From Larix kaempferi (taxonomy: Eukaryota; Streptophyta; Pinopsida; Pinales; Pinaceae): a stretch of DNA of 64,000 nt. Shown piece by piece: positions 1 to 12,049 of this stretch. The stretch is from positions 14,261,001 through 14,325,000 of the forward strand of contig BSBM01000007.1 in assembly GCA_027924585.1 (NCBI GenBank). Reading direction: 5' to 3'. The position numbers were made by a program, and so were the translations under genes. Position 1 is the stretch's first letter. Every line of letters begins with the position of its first letter. Below the pieces are notes generated by a model. The model was not told the origin of the DNA and did no database searches. It saw only the letters and a list, made by a program, of their open reading frames with translations.

Positions 1-1450
1 ATAATTTATTTTGGTTCAACTCGGCTCTCTACTTGAGAGTTTATGGCATGGACTTTTTGGATCATGTTTGTGGTCTATTGTCCTACATGGAAAATATATC
101 AAGAAGGATCTCATTTACTAGATCAGAGGTCCTCCTAAAAATTATTCAAATGCTTCTCTTTTTTAGCGTGGCTTCATGCGCATTTTTCCTTGGATCAAGA
201 CAAATATTGCATGGAAGGTGGAAAAAGGATATACACTACTTGTTGGGATTGATCCCTATATTGGTAATGAGTCTGATTTTATCCTTTCCCCGCTCATTCG
301 TGATCATCTTATTGACTTTGATTTTTTTATCCTCGTTGAGATAAAACATCCAAGTTGGTTACCACACTCACACTCCTATTGGTTGGACACAAAGGATCTT
401 GGTCTGGGAAGTGTGTGGGAAGATGAATGGAACAAATATATCTCAAAATTAAATGCTACAGGGATCAGGATAAATTTCGAGGAGGAATATTTGGTTTGGA
501 GTAACAAATTGGTTACTGGGCAAAACATTGCATATACTTCTATTGTCAATAGGAATTTTAGTGGCCCTATAAAATGGTGGTTCACACAACTATGGAAATG
601 GAGGTTACCTCTAACATTAAAGTGTTTCTTTTGGTTTTGCTTTGAAGACTATAGCTTGACAGAGAACAATCTACTTCGAAGAGGCAGAGTCTGTCTGAAT
701 ATATGTTTTTTATGTAGGTTTTGTGGTGAAATGGTTAATCATATTTTTGTTTTTTGTAGTTTTTCGAAGACAGTTTGGAATCATGTTTGTTCTATATTCA
801 AAATTTCAAATGACTAGGAAAGGGGAAGCTTCGAACTCTCCTTCAAGTCTTGGCTCTAGTCGCATGTTATTACTTGCTTATGTGTCTTGGGAGCTGTGGA
901 AGTGCCAGAATAATGCAATATTCGATTAGAAAAACCATTCAGTTTATTTGACTGTGGATAAAGTTGTAGATATGTCCGAAACATGTATATTACAGGTCAG
1001 CAGAAAACTAAGTTTCCAAGATTTATTATGAGTATTCGTCGTTCTAATAGGGCTACATGCTACTTTGATGGGGTGTTAGTAAATGACACATGTGGAGATG
1101 GTATTTTTCTCATCATAAATGAGGATTTACACTTCAAAATGCACTTGAGCTATGGGATTGGATCCAATACCAGATCAAAACTACTTGCTTTATGGGGTTT
1201 ACTAAAAGTGGAAAACCTCTTTGGTATTGATTCCCTCCGGATCTTTGGTGAATCGTTGGTGATTGTTCAATGGGAAAAGAATAATTTTTCCCTAAATCAA
1301 ATTCTCTTGAACTATTGGTGTCATAGAGTTGAATTTATGTTAAACTCTTTATTTAATTGGTCTATCAACCATGTTTACATGGAATTGAATGATGTGGCAG
1401 ATGTTCTCTCAAAGGAATATTTGGATGGTGAGGATGGTTGGCTCCAGTAG
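1..1450 (+). pseudogene. LINE ORF2 C-terminus: zinc-binding region and RNase H
   Basis: Two open stretches in the same frame (176-817 and 983-1450) are separated by stop codons. The first ends in the zinc-binding region that follows reverse transcriptase in plant LINEs (zf-RVT type): a tryptophan-rich WWFTQLWKWRLP motif, then LLRRGRVCLNICFLC and a later His. The second has the RNase H fold used by plant LINEs and ends in a typical VYMELNDVADVLSKE helix. The protein would prime and copy LINE RNA. The part before 176 needs another frame, so at least one frameshift is present. Compared with the copy at 33412-34830, this one keeps a Trp codon (about 574) that is a stop there. Confidence 0.75.
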
Positions 1451-1690
1451 AAAGAATGGACACATGGAATTAAGACTGATGAGGGATCCTTGTTGATGTT
1501 TGAAGACTAGTTTTTTTGTTGTCTTTGAGTTTTGTGCTATCGATTGTACTATATTTTGTTGGACATATTTTTGTGGTTCAGTTTTCCTCTAGATTGGGGT
1601 TCTGCTTAGTTTATTGAAGATTCATGTATTAGCATATGTTTTATTGCTATGTTTCCCAATTAAAGCTCTTGAACTTTGGAAATGTACCTT
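1..1690 (+). mobile_element. LINE (non-LTR retrotransposon), 3' part, copy A
   Basis: The window opens inside the second ORF of a plant LINE and continues through its 3' untranslated region. The same sequence recurs near 33412-35060 (copy C side), where more of the element is present, so the left edge here is only the window edge. The 3' end is placed near 1690, just after an AATTAAA-like stretch. I cannot see a clear poly(A) tail or target duplication, and similarity to the second copy continues past the LINE into germin-like exons. LINEs copy themselves by target-primed reverse transcription; this copy is dead. Confidence 0.8.
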
Positions 1691-2202
1691 TTGATTCAAA
1701 GTAGTAGCAAAAGTACAATTTTTTCTCCTTTATAAAAATATTATCTTATAAAATATTTTAATTTTAAAAAAAATGTAAAACATTTGTGACAAGTTTATGT
1801 TTCCACCTCGCCATGATATTTTGTATGCAACAATTTGGAATAATACGATACACTTTTAAAATGTTTATTCAATTTATTTTTTAAAAAACATAAAAGAGAC
1901 ACGGTATGATTGTTGTACTACTAAAAAAGAAATGTATAGCTCGTACTTTATTGTGATTGGAAAAATATATATAGATTGGTGAGTTTGAATGAACGTCGAA
2001 GCAAATATAGAAGCTATGAGCCCACAAATATACAAGTTTCCACACACGCTACCATTATTTCACGATATTTCAACAACAAAACCGATGTACCTACTTGGTC
2101 ACCTACATGTTGGCGTGATTTATTTGAATGTTTAGGGAAAGGATCACTAAAAGGCCCCGGTAACAACTCAACCGGGGACAAAACCATTGTTTGTAGTTTT
2201 CT

Positions 2203-2551
2203 TCAGACCAGACCGGTTCCGTATTGGTGAACATTTGAATTTAGCCTTATCATTTTTTTGTCGTCAACGTTGAGGGATGTTTCCACTGTTCTCAGAGGAA
2301 TTCGGAACAAAGCCTCGCTACTTATCTGAATTCATATCATCAACAGTTGTATGTAATCAATAATCATCTGAATTATTGCAGCACTAGAGACACAGATGGT
2401 TGTATGCATGCATACCAGAGTGCTAGGATTTTCACTGTTAAGATCTGACAAATACTCAACCTCCACACTTCCAACGTTGAGTTCAAAATGGAGCATACCT
2501 CTCGGAAATATAGTAAGGTCCCCCGATGAAGAATATCAATGTGTGATTCAC
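2203..2551 (-). pseudogene. Germin-like protein (cupin) gene fragment, copy A, last two exons
   Basis: Two exons on the minus strand. The upstream one (2416-2551) encodes the second cupin motif, with FPRGMLHFELNVGS followed by LNSENPSTL. A GT donor follows it. The last exon (2203-2325) encodes ISSEALFRIPLRT then a short tail and a stop; the intron (2326-2415) has GT and AG ends. Germin-like proteins are secreted, metal-binding, apoplastic proteins. A 1-bp loss near the start of the upstream exon, relative to copy C, shifts the frame, and everything upstream of 2576 is missing, so this is a fragment. The ENPGT-type motif and the SEALFRIPLRT motif support the family. Confidence 0.7.
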
Positions 2552-2576
2552 CTAATTAATTTATAGAAAATAATAT

Positions 2577-3832
2577 AGGCTGGACAAAGACCTATGGTTG
2601 GGTGGAATGTTGCTCTCCCATATCCAACTTCTTGGATGATTTCCATTAAAATATAAGTGTTCAATGTTGTTTCTGTTTATGCCAAATTTCATGTATTATG
2701 AGTGAATTATTGCTTATGTTAAATTGAATGAATGATCCAATTTGAATTGATGCAATTAAATTCCTGTGAATAGCATAATATGAGTATATTTCTCTGCATG
2801 AGTTTATTGTTGTGCTTGTGATGAATATGATGATACCTACATGTTGTGTGTGTAATTGATTTTAATTATGTTGTGTATTTTTAATATGCATTGCCCACAC
2901 ATGTAGAGGTTATTGCATTTAAATTTAAAGGATATTTGATTATATGACCTAAATGGGGGACTTTAGCACCCCGCAGATCCATCATGTTCCATCCATCGGT
3001 TGATTCCGTGGAAGGGGAAATGACATTATATGCACATATTGAGCCTACTTCAAACTAGATGGTTGGGTTATGATCACTTTATTACAGTACACTTGAGACT
3101 TTAACATGATCAAACTATTTGATTCAAGTAGTTGGAGATAGACCATGATTCATAATGATTTAATATTTTGCAATTTTTCACAAATATTTAGCATGAATTA
3201 AACCTCATTTCCCCTTTCCTACATGGCCATTATAAAAAATTGGATAACCGCAATTACTTGTTATTATTTCACTATCTGTCGACACATAATCCTACTTCAA
3301 ATAGCCAAACCATGGAGGGAACATCTCTAAGAGTGTGAACTACTAGCTTAGCCCTTTTTTTGTAATATAAATCTTTTCCTCGACCTAAACTGTGCCCTTG
3401 AAATATAGGTGTAATCCCATGCAACACTCATTCCCTCCCATGTACTATAGAATTCTTTATTCTTTTTTTGAGCTAATAAATGAAAATGGTATAAAAATAA
3501 AAAAAAAACACAAAAATCTAGAAAGGGGGATTACTGAATCATTTCATATTGAATCATAAAGAGAATGGAAATAGTCATTCCTTGTCGCCCTTGAACACAA
3601 CACATATCGTTGTATCATTTATAAGTACACCATTTACATTTTCCTTAGGAAACTATACCAATATTTCGAACATAACTCCACCCATGGGTTATCCTTCACG
3701 TCATCGATGGAGCCTTTGTTAATGCATATAGAATTGGTGGATTTCATTTGGTTTGGTTAATGGATCCATGTGTTTCCAAGTGTCACTATATGTCATGCGA
3801 TGCGTTTAAGAGAAGTTAAAACTGATCCGAAT
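2577..3832. other. Intergenic stretch, possible old LTR relic
   Basis: Similarity to the germin/LINE duplication stops near 2577. The next few hundred bases contain a GGTTGGGTGGAATGTTGC stretch and an AAGTGTT..TTTCTGTTTATG stretch. These resemble, in the same order, 59014-59100 inside the LTR at 58032-59322, so a decayed LTR of that family is possible. I see no coding sequence here. It ends where the repeat at 3833 begins. Confidence 0.35.
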
Positions 3833-4144
3833 TTTAGGGGGCATATGGTCTAAATTCAGATGTATAAGCCATAAAAGTATTAAATTGAGAGGCCACCCTC
3901 TCTCATCCATGGTATTTGGTAGCACATAGTTTTGGCCCATGGTATGGTCTTAAGACACACTGTAATAATGCTATATAAAGGCCTAGCAAGCCTTCTCATA
4001 ATAACAAGTTACTCATTTGGTTTCTCTCCTATTTTTTATTGTTCATTGTGAGATTAATTAGATCTGAGTGACTTATTGGTAATTAGTTTAAGAGGTGGGG
4101 CTCCTCTTTGAGCCTCACCTCCCATTCACTTCATATGTTTTTGT
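3833..4144 (+). repeat. Truncated extra LTR copy
   Basis: It matches the first roughly 310 bases of the 4147-4590 LTR nearly base for base. It stops at the TATGTTTTTGT position, where the next LTR begins after two bases. The last 130 or so bases of the LTR are absent. Confidence 0.8.
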
Positions 4145-4146
4145 AA

Positions 4147-4590
4147 TGATCCGAATTTTAGGGGGCATAGGGTCTAAATTCGGATGTATAAGCCATAAAA
4201 GTATTAAATTGAGAGGCCACCCTCTCTCATCCATGGTATTTGGTAGCACAAAGTTTTGGCCCATGGTATGGTCTCAAGACACATTGTAATAATGCTATAT
4301 AAAGGCCTAGCAAGCCTTCTCATAAAAACAAGTTACTCATTTGGTTTCTCTCCTATTTTCTATTGTTCATTGTGAGATTAATTAGATCCGAGTGACTTAT
4401 TGGTAATTAGTTTAAGAGGTGGGACTCCTCTTTGAGCCTCACCTCCCATTCACTTTATATGTTTTTGTTCATGCTTATTCTTATGCAATATTAGGGTTTT
4501 CATGTGAATTTTATGACAGATTTGCATGCTTAATCTCCTCCTCTCTCGGCATTCAAGCCTTCTGGTTCTCAACTCCCAAGATCCGGATCA
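4147..4590 (+). repeat. 5' LTR of the non-autonomous element
   Basis: Starts TGATCCG and ends GGATCA, and is immediately followed by the primer-binding site. A TATATAAAGG box lies near 4293-4302 and is a likely TATA signal for transcription of the element. Confidence 0.8.
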
Positions 4591-4591
4591 G

Positions 4592-4603
4592 TGGTATCAG
4601 AGC
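4592..4603 (+). promoter_or_regulatory. Primer-binding site (tRNA-iMet)
   Basis: TGGTATCAGAGC, the complement of the 3' end of plant initiator methionine tRNA, lies one base after the 5' LTR. It is the start point for minus-strand synthesis. Confidence 0.85.
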
Positions 4604-4794
4604 GGGTACGCTCTCCATCGGGACAAGATTTTGAAGCATTATGCGGGTTCAACGGAGGTTCCACAACCTCTACAACAACCCATGCTTCTCTACAAACCCT
4701 TGGCACCTCTATACTCAACACTCTCACATTCAGCAAACTTTGAACAGGTTCCATGGGATTCACAGGATGTTTTAGAGGCTCTACTATAGCTTAT

Positions 4795-5235
4795 CAGAAA
4801 TGTATTTCCGTCATCTCAAATGGGTATTTCACGGAATTTCCTTTCGTTTCCCGGTTTGTGAGATATGCTTGTTTGAAGTAGCAAGTGTTTGTGCATAATG
4901 CGGCCAGACGTACAACAATTTTAAACAAGTGCTACAGACTCCACCGAATGTCTCAAAGTCTCTTCCATATCTCATTGGAAATCTCTTTCCGTCATCTAAA
5001 ATGGGTATTTCACGGAATTTCATTTCGTTTTCCGGTTTGTGAGATATGTTTGTTTGAAGTAGTACATATTTGTACACAATGCGGCCGGACGTAAAACTTT
5101 AAACAAGTGCTACAGACACCACAAAATGTCTTTGAGGCTCTACCATAGCTCATTGGAAATCTCTTTCTATCAGCTAAAATGGGTATTTTGTGGTTTTCCA
5201 TTTGGATTTCTGGTTTGAGAGATATCATCTACTGA
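4795..5235 (+). repeat. Tandem repeat, about 180-bp unit, 2.5-3 copies
   Basis: The unit contains AAATGGGTATTTCACGGAATTT, then GGTTTGTGAGATATG, then TGCGGCC(A/G)GACGTA and AACAAGTGCTACAGAC. It is repeated at roughly 4795, 4975 and 5155 with increasing divergence. The short open frames here only read through the repeat. Confidence 0.8.
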
Positions 5236-5479
5236 AGCAACATATGTCTGTAAAATAGTGTGCATGCATCTCTTAAATTTCAACAAACATTTTTTCAATT
5301 TCTGGGCCACCCCAGTGCAAGTATGTTATATGGATGGAAAGGTCTCTTCGAGATCTCAAATGGGTCTTCAATGGAATTCAATTTCAGTACATGCATCAGA
5401 AGCTATGAATGGATTTGCAGCAAGACATCAACTGCACCAAAGATCATGAATTTTTGATTTTTTAAAAAATCTTAATGTA

Positions 5480-5850
5480 ATCACGGTTATGGGTCAACCA
5501 CACAAAAACCATGGTTATGGGTTAACCATACAAAACCCATAGTTATGTATTGTAATCATGGTTGTGGGTCAACCACACAAAACCCACGGTTATGGGTTAA
5601 CCACACAAAACCCTTCTCTTCAGTGGAAACAAACTTGTCATTGCCACCATGGTTATGGGTCAACCACATAAAACCCACGGTTATGGGTCAACCACACAAA
5701 ACCCATGGTTTTGAGTCAACCACACAAAACTCTTCTTTTCATTGGAATCAAGCTTGTCATTTCCATCATGGTTATGGGTCACCCTTGAAAAACCCACGGT
5801 TATGGGTCAACCACACAAAACCCTTCTCTTCATTGGTAACTAGCACATGG
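5480..5850 (+). repeat. Minisatellite, about 28-bp unit
   Basis: Repeated copies of GGTTATGGGTCAACCACAC and AAAACCCAC make up the stretch, with two longer spacers containing CCTTCTCTTCAxTGG and CTTGTCATTxCCA. The open frame at 5545-5853 is a by-product of the repeat, not a gene. Confidence 0.85.
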
Positions 5851-5898
5851 TAATCATGGGTCTCTTTTTAGCATGAAATGCTGGGGACCATCATTTTC

Positions 5899-5912
5899 TA
5901 AGAGGGGAGGAA
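5899..5912 (+). promoter_or_regulatory. Polypurine tract
   Basis: A TAAGAGGGGAGGAA run lies directly before the 3' LTR, the expected place for the plus-strand primer. Confidence 0.75.
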
Positions 5913-6356
5913 TGATCCGAATTTTAGGGGGCATATGGTCTAAATTCGGATGTATAAGCCATAAAAGTATTAAATTGAGAGGCCGCCCTCTCTCATCCAT
6001 GGTATTTGGTAGCACATAGTTTTGGCCCATGGTATGGTCTCAAGACACATTGTAATAATGATATATAAAGGCCTAGCAAGCCTTCTCATAATAACAAGTT
6101 ACTCATTTGGTTTCTCTCATATTTTCAATTGTTCATTGTGAGATTAATTAGATCTGAGTGACTTATTGGTAATTAGTTTAAGAGGTGGGGCTCCTCTTTG
6201 AGCCTCACCTCCCATTCACTTCATATGTTTTTGTTCATGTATATTCTTATGCAATATTAGGGTTTTCATGTGAATTTTATGACAGATTTGCATGCTTAAT
6301 CTCCTCCTCTCTCGACATTCAAGCCTTCCGGTTCTTAGCTCCCAAGATCCAGATAA
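5913..6356 (+). repeat. 3' LTR of the non-autonomous element
   Basis: Full-length partner of 4147-4590, starting TGATCCG. The last bases (AGATAA rather than GGATCA) have changed, which blurs the exact end. Confidence 0.8.
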
Positions 6357-9300
6357 AAGAAAGTGTCTGACATTTTTTAAATATTCTTGACTAATCATGT
6401 CAGCCTTGCTTGGGTTAGTATACAGTTTTGGAACTCACAGCTCTACCCATTTATATCAAAATATCGATCTTTATTTTGTGTCATTTGATGTGGGATGCAT
6501 TAATTCCCTCCTTCTGACGGACCCATTCCTATTGTCACGAAATCATAATCTATGAAATTGATCTAGGAACCTTAGATTACCTTTGATATTTCATTCATTA
6601 GTGATAAGTTTCCTCGCAAAAGACAGTGGGTATACATCAATGATCCCTTATTATTTTATTCTACAAGTGTTCGACTTCAGAACATCTATTCACACTTGTT
6701 AGTTTGTACTCAATACCTTGGATTCCATCATCATTATCGATGGGTCTCCTCTCATATGTTGATTCTATACATCAATGACTGATAATCAATTGGTGTTTTA
6801 TTATGCTTGACATCAACTCATCTATTCACATGATATAAAATCATACTAGATCGTTGGTTTGCATTGAATACCTAGGGAAAAACAGTTGTATCACTCATTG
6901 ATGCACTGCCTAAGTTGCACAAGATTAAATTGCCATATCAAAGTACCATGAATATCTCTCACTCATCAAAGTGCACATTTGTATTTTTGAAATTTTAATT
7001 TTGACATGGATCCACTGTGTATTATTTGTGGCCATGCTTGTTTACTATTGAACATAGGTATACCTGCCTCCGGAAGACATTGTATTATTTTGGAAATTTC
7101 CTTGTTTAACTTGTAGGTGCTTTTCCAACTCCTGTGCCCATGATCCTACTCATTTTGCATCCTTCCCAAATCACTAAAGAGTATAAGAATTGAAGAGATA
7201 ATGTATTTCGACCCTTAGCATTGCTTCGTACCTCACACATTAGGGGGAATCTATTAAAAATCAAATTAACACCCATGAGTTGTGAAGGTCGGAAGAACAT
7301 TTTACGATTCATCCACAACATGAAGACATAACTCAAGTACAATAAGGGACAATTTGCTCTTATTTAACTAGTACTTCTAGAAATGGAAGATAAAGAGGCA
7401 AGATTCACTGATTGAATTTCCCACTTAAAGGCCTAGATCTAGCCTCCACCAATTGAAAGTGGAAATAAATGCATGGCATATGCATTAAGTGTGGTTGAAG
7501 TTATGGAAAAAAACATTCAAATGCCTAGAAAAACTATAAATGATAGGGTTTTTGATTAAATAAATAAAGTTTTGACAAAAAGGTATAATCCCACATTAAA
7601 GTTTGTTTCCTAAGTTCCCGATTCCCAATCCTTTAAAAGGAGGCATTTGGGGCAATGTAAAGGAAAGAAAGTAAGAGCAAGGTTATGATGTGGGATATAA
7701 AGAAAAATGATTTTCTACTACAAGGAGATTTTGGTTATCAAGGGCATGGATGATAGAGGAGTGGATCAAAGAAAGGGAGAAGGATGGAATATACAAGACA
7801 AGGTTGTAAGGATCATTATTCTTTGAATCTATATGAAGTAATTCATTCCCCCCCCCCATTTTTTAATTCATTTTTTCCCTCCAATTTGTTTGAAAATTCC
7901 AAATTGGTAGTTAGTTTCAAGTTTTTTTCAAGTTATTGTTGGCATAAGTAGAGGTAAGGATGCATTCTAGAGGTAAATATGCATGTTAAGATGCTGGTAA
8001 TAGGAGGCCTAAAGGATTTCAAAGCTCAAGCATCAGGGATCTTCATCAACTGGAACACCTCAATAGGTATTCTCCTCCCTTCTTCCCTTCTGAAACTCAA
8101 GAAAATTGCTTTGATTCTTAGGAAAATAAGATAATTACATTAATTTTCTTTCAATTGGGCTTCACCAACTCATAGTAATAGGAAATATATACATAGCATT
8201 TCGCTGTAGAATTCTCTACTGACACTTGGTGATCAAGGGATAAGGGAAAACAAGAGAGAACTTGGACTCTGGAGAAGGATGGCATCGTCAATGCAACAAG
8301 GTTGTAAGTGTTGTAATTCTTCATTTATCTAACGAAAATTAATCCTATTCCCCCCAATGCATGTGAATAAAATTGTGTTTATGAGAAAGGTACATTAATA
8401 AGATCATAAATTCAAGTTATTTAATTAGTTTTTTTTAAGAGGAAATGGGAAAGGCATTGTGTTGATTGTATGCAGGTCATCTATTGAGATTCAAGTGCAA
8501 CAAACATGGATCAATAGATCTCAACTCACCAAACGGTCATGCTACATCAAGTAATTTCCTTTCTCCTCTCTCTACCTCCAAAATCCTTGAAAGTAAAATA
8601 TATCTATTAGGAAAGTAGTTAATCATTTATTTATGTCTCTGTCAATGGCCCTCACCAAGCCATTGGGATATTTGAGCTTTGCTATCTAGCACTACCTTAA
8701 TATTTCCTCAAAAAACTATGGCATGAGTTTGGAAAAGAGATGCAAGTATCTTTATAGGCATGTGAACACATTACACATGTTGCCACATTGATTTGGACAT
8801 GAACCTAAGGTGCAAAAAATAAGTGGGCAGCTTACAAAACAAACAAATAACACATAGGGTTGTGCTTGTTGAATGCACCCATAGATGAATTAGACTCAAG
8901 CTCACTTGATGCACCACATGAGATGTTAAAGGAATATTAGGAAGACTTTAGGTACAAGGAAAGGCACATAGAGACGAATTTGGGGTCAAGCAAGGGAGAA
9001 TGTGGATTGGGAAAAAAGAGTGAACGTCAACTAGACACCGTCATGACTACCTTGAGTAGGGCACACACCTCTTTAAGATAATGGATAAGGTTGGAACCAC
9101 ACACATTAAAAGGAGGGTCACACTTGGGAATAAGGAATCATTCAACAATCAAGTCATTTAAAACAACCAAGTTGGAGAGCAAAAAGTATGAGGCTAGGAG
9201 CACTTAGGAGTAATCTAGGTGCACTTGTTAGATATATCGCATTGGCAGAAGGATGGGTGCACTTTACTGGGCACATTTGAAGACTAGATTCACTTGGTAG

Positions 9301-10879
9301 TAGGATGGGTGCACTTAGCAGGAAGGGAACATTTGATAGTTCATTTGGCATAGATGAGAGGGAGACAATTTTGGGTGTGCACGAGGTTAAAACGACAAGG
9401 GAACACATGGGGAAATGAATTCCTTATTTGGGGCGATCTTTCTTTAGTTTTTTATGTGATTTGTAATTGGTTGCTAGTAGTGGTCAAGAACACTCTTATA
9501 CATTGTATATTGTTGAATAAAGATTGGGCAATATTCTTGAGTATCACACCTATATTTTGTGTACTTTCTTCTACTTTCTTTTTTAATAGATAAGACATAA
9601 CCATATAATTGACCAAGTGCTGAACTAAGTAACTGTTGGATAAGTAAGTTGAGTAGCACTTGTAGTGATATAATAACTTATAGCTCAAGGCGTGGTTATG
9701 GGAAAACATTGAATGAAGAGGCGTAGTTTGAGTGTAATAGTCACAATTTGGATAAGCCCTTGCAGACGAGGCACGTCAGTGCTGCATGCTCCTTGGAGAA
9801 GAAAACAAAAAAATATGGGGCACTTCTCCTAGGGTCATGAAAAAACCTCTTGAGTTTTTATTTAAATTTGCTCTAATTTTTTTATTATATTAAAAAATAC
9901 TACACACGAAGCAAAAAAAATAATTTTGTTGACCTCTAGTAATAAATAGAAAAATAAGACAACCAACTTTCTTTTAGGAAAACAATCTATATATAAACAA
10001 ATGTTTCATACATCTTTTTATTAAAAATTAATAAAATACATTTTTTTCAAAAAATATAACAATTTTTTTTAGCAACTAACAATTATGCATATGTCCTTCA
10101 TTAAATAAATAAATTTATGTTGCCTCAGAACTTATCAAAATAAAAATCAATTAGAAAAATCGTGCCTAATCATACAATAAAATAAAAAACAAAACCAACA
10201 TAGATCCATCTTAAACCGATATTTAAGACTATAAATGATATTCTATATATTTTCTTTTAGAAAAATGATATCAAGCAAATTAGTCTCGCAATGTAACATA
10301 TGTTTTATATTGATAATAAATATTTATATATTTTTAATTGGAAATTAATATTTGTAATATGTGATTTATCATATCTTTTGAAGTGAACATTTATACATTG
10401 GATTTTAATATCTTACATACTTTACTTCAATATTGATATTTTTATATGAAATTTTACTTTGGGAAATAACAATTTTTTTGTAAAATATCATATCTTTTTG
10501 GAGTCATGTCAATGTTTATAGATTTTTCACCAAGAAAAAAAAGCATAACTTGTTATTCATAATGATGAACCAAAGTCACATCTGCAGATCAAGATATACC
10601 TTCACACATACATTGCTAATCACTAATTCAAATATTTGTTCTTTATAATCAAAATGTAAGTCTTTTTGACTGAGAAAGACATCCAAAATTAGAAAAATAC
10701 TTCACATATATTGAAGTACAAAATATTGGTATGACTAGTCTTTATCCTTCTACTGAGTACACATCTTAATAATCATAACTTTTAGATACTATCTACTTAC
10801 AAAAGATATGCATTTTCATATTGTCCAATATTTAAGTTCCATATAATACACCACATAAAACTACGAAAATTGAATGTTT
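6357..10879. other. Intergenic DNA without recognisable genes
   Basis: No frame here shows a domain I recognise. A C10 run lies near 7850. Two stretches (about 7765-7870 and 8260-8370) share GGAGAAGGATGG, CAAGGTTGTAAG and a C-run in the same order, and may be an old duplication. From about 9840 to 10880 the sequence is strongly AT-rich with many A and T runs. The short open frames (for example 9154-9408 and 9452-9709) have no codon or domain signal and overlap one another on both strands. Confidence 0.6.
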
Positions 10880-11790
10880 CCTTTGTCTACCATATGCTTT
10901 CCTTCAAGAAGTTCATAATGAAGGAAACCTTCACCATACCCTAGATCCTTTTGGGATAAGCAATCAACTTCACTGTTAAATTTCCTGAACACATGATTGA
11001 AGGATAGATAATTGAAACATGATTTCAAATCTTCAATTTTGTCTTTCTAATGATCCCGCAAGGAGACATTTAAAATGGTTTTTCCATCTGCCTCTAGAGT
11101 CAACAATTTCATGAGAGTCTCCAACCACTTGCAAAATAAGTGACATTTATGTAATATGTAAAATATAATCAAACCCAGAGTGCAATGAGTTTTTCCCTTT
11201 AATTTGCACCTTCTCCATATCCCAACTAAATTTTGAATTTAATCAAATTGTTATTTTATAAGGATTATAGCTCCGCATTGGCCATTCTGGGATGCCAATA
11301 AAAAAACCCAATGGGAATATCATTGGAGAAGGAAGGAATAGTATACTTTTTAACTAGTGTTCTTATAATATCTTTATGGTAATCTTTATAATCCCCAACA
11401 ATTTTGGACACTACCAAAGTAATATTTACCTTGGTATCTTAAAAAGGAACGTTGTTTCTAGGTCTCGAGATCCCCACATAATAAACATAGTTAAATTCGA
11501 GTGAATGAAGCTGTGTTTAACGTAATACAATATGCAGTATTCACTATACAGTATCAGGCTTGTCTCAATGTCTAGTAGTAAGGCATATGAAGGAATTTTG
11601 TTACCTCAATCCAGACATGTTGGGAAAACCTACACAAAAGAAGTGGTTAATGGATTCCTCATTATTTTTGCATAAAAGATAGATATTTGGATCAAAGCCA
11701 CCCCTTTGAATACAATTGTCCCACGTCATTATTTTATTTCACAAAGACAACGAGCAAAAAAAAATAATTTTTAAAGGATCCCACCATTTC
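10880..11790 (-). mobile_element. LINE 3' fragment, antisense
   Basis: Read on the minus strand, 11750-11590 encodes a zinc-binding region like that after LINE reverse transcriptase: TWDNCIQRGGFDPNIYLLC, then NNEESINHFF. Further on (about 11150-10890) comes the end of a LINE-type RNase H: VGDSHEIVDS, then FNYLSFNHVFRKFNSEVDCL and SQKDLGYGEG. Several stops and frame changes interrupt it. It belongs to a different LINE copy from the sense one, which begins next to it near 11800, head to head. Confidence 0.6.
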
Positions 11791-12049
11791 CATTTTTGTT
11801 GATACTAGATCACTAACGTCTCTTTCCTCTCTGGGGAACATTGGAAGTGATAGGGTTCCCATCAGCAAAGATGCTCATTTTTTGGGGACTTCAATTTTCT
11901 GTAAAGAAGATTCTTATGCGAGTGGTGTGCCTATCCTTGGCAATGGTGGAAACCCTTTGTTGTCGAACAAATCTGTGGGGCATTTCTCTTCAGCAAGGAA
12001 GGAGGGTTCTAAAAAATTGACTAGTGTGGCGGCTCGACAAAAATAGAGA

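Larger units (their letters stand above)
3833..6356 (+). mobile_element. Non-autonomous LTR retrotransposon (TRIM/LARD-like) with three LTRs
   Basis: Two full LTRs of about 444 bp (4147-4590 and 5913-6356), both starting TGATCCGAATTTT, bound an interior of about 1.3 kb. A tRNA-iMet primer-binding site and a purine tract sit where they should. A third, 3'-truncated LTR copy (3833-4144) precedes the first. The interior has no gag or pol; it is built almost wholly of tandem repeats. Such an element would depend on proteins from an autonomous element. I find no convincing target duplication around either the two-LTR or three-LTR unit. Confidence 0.8.

Noticed and set aside
5545-5853. 102-codon open frame as a gene
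   Set aside because: It is a read-through of the 28-bp minisatellite; the repeat unit explains it completely.
9154-9709. Overlapping open frames on both strands
   Set aside because: Short, overlapping, no domain, no conserved start; typical chance frames.
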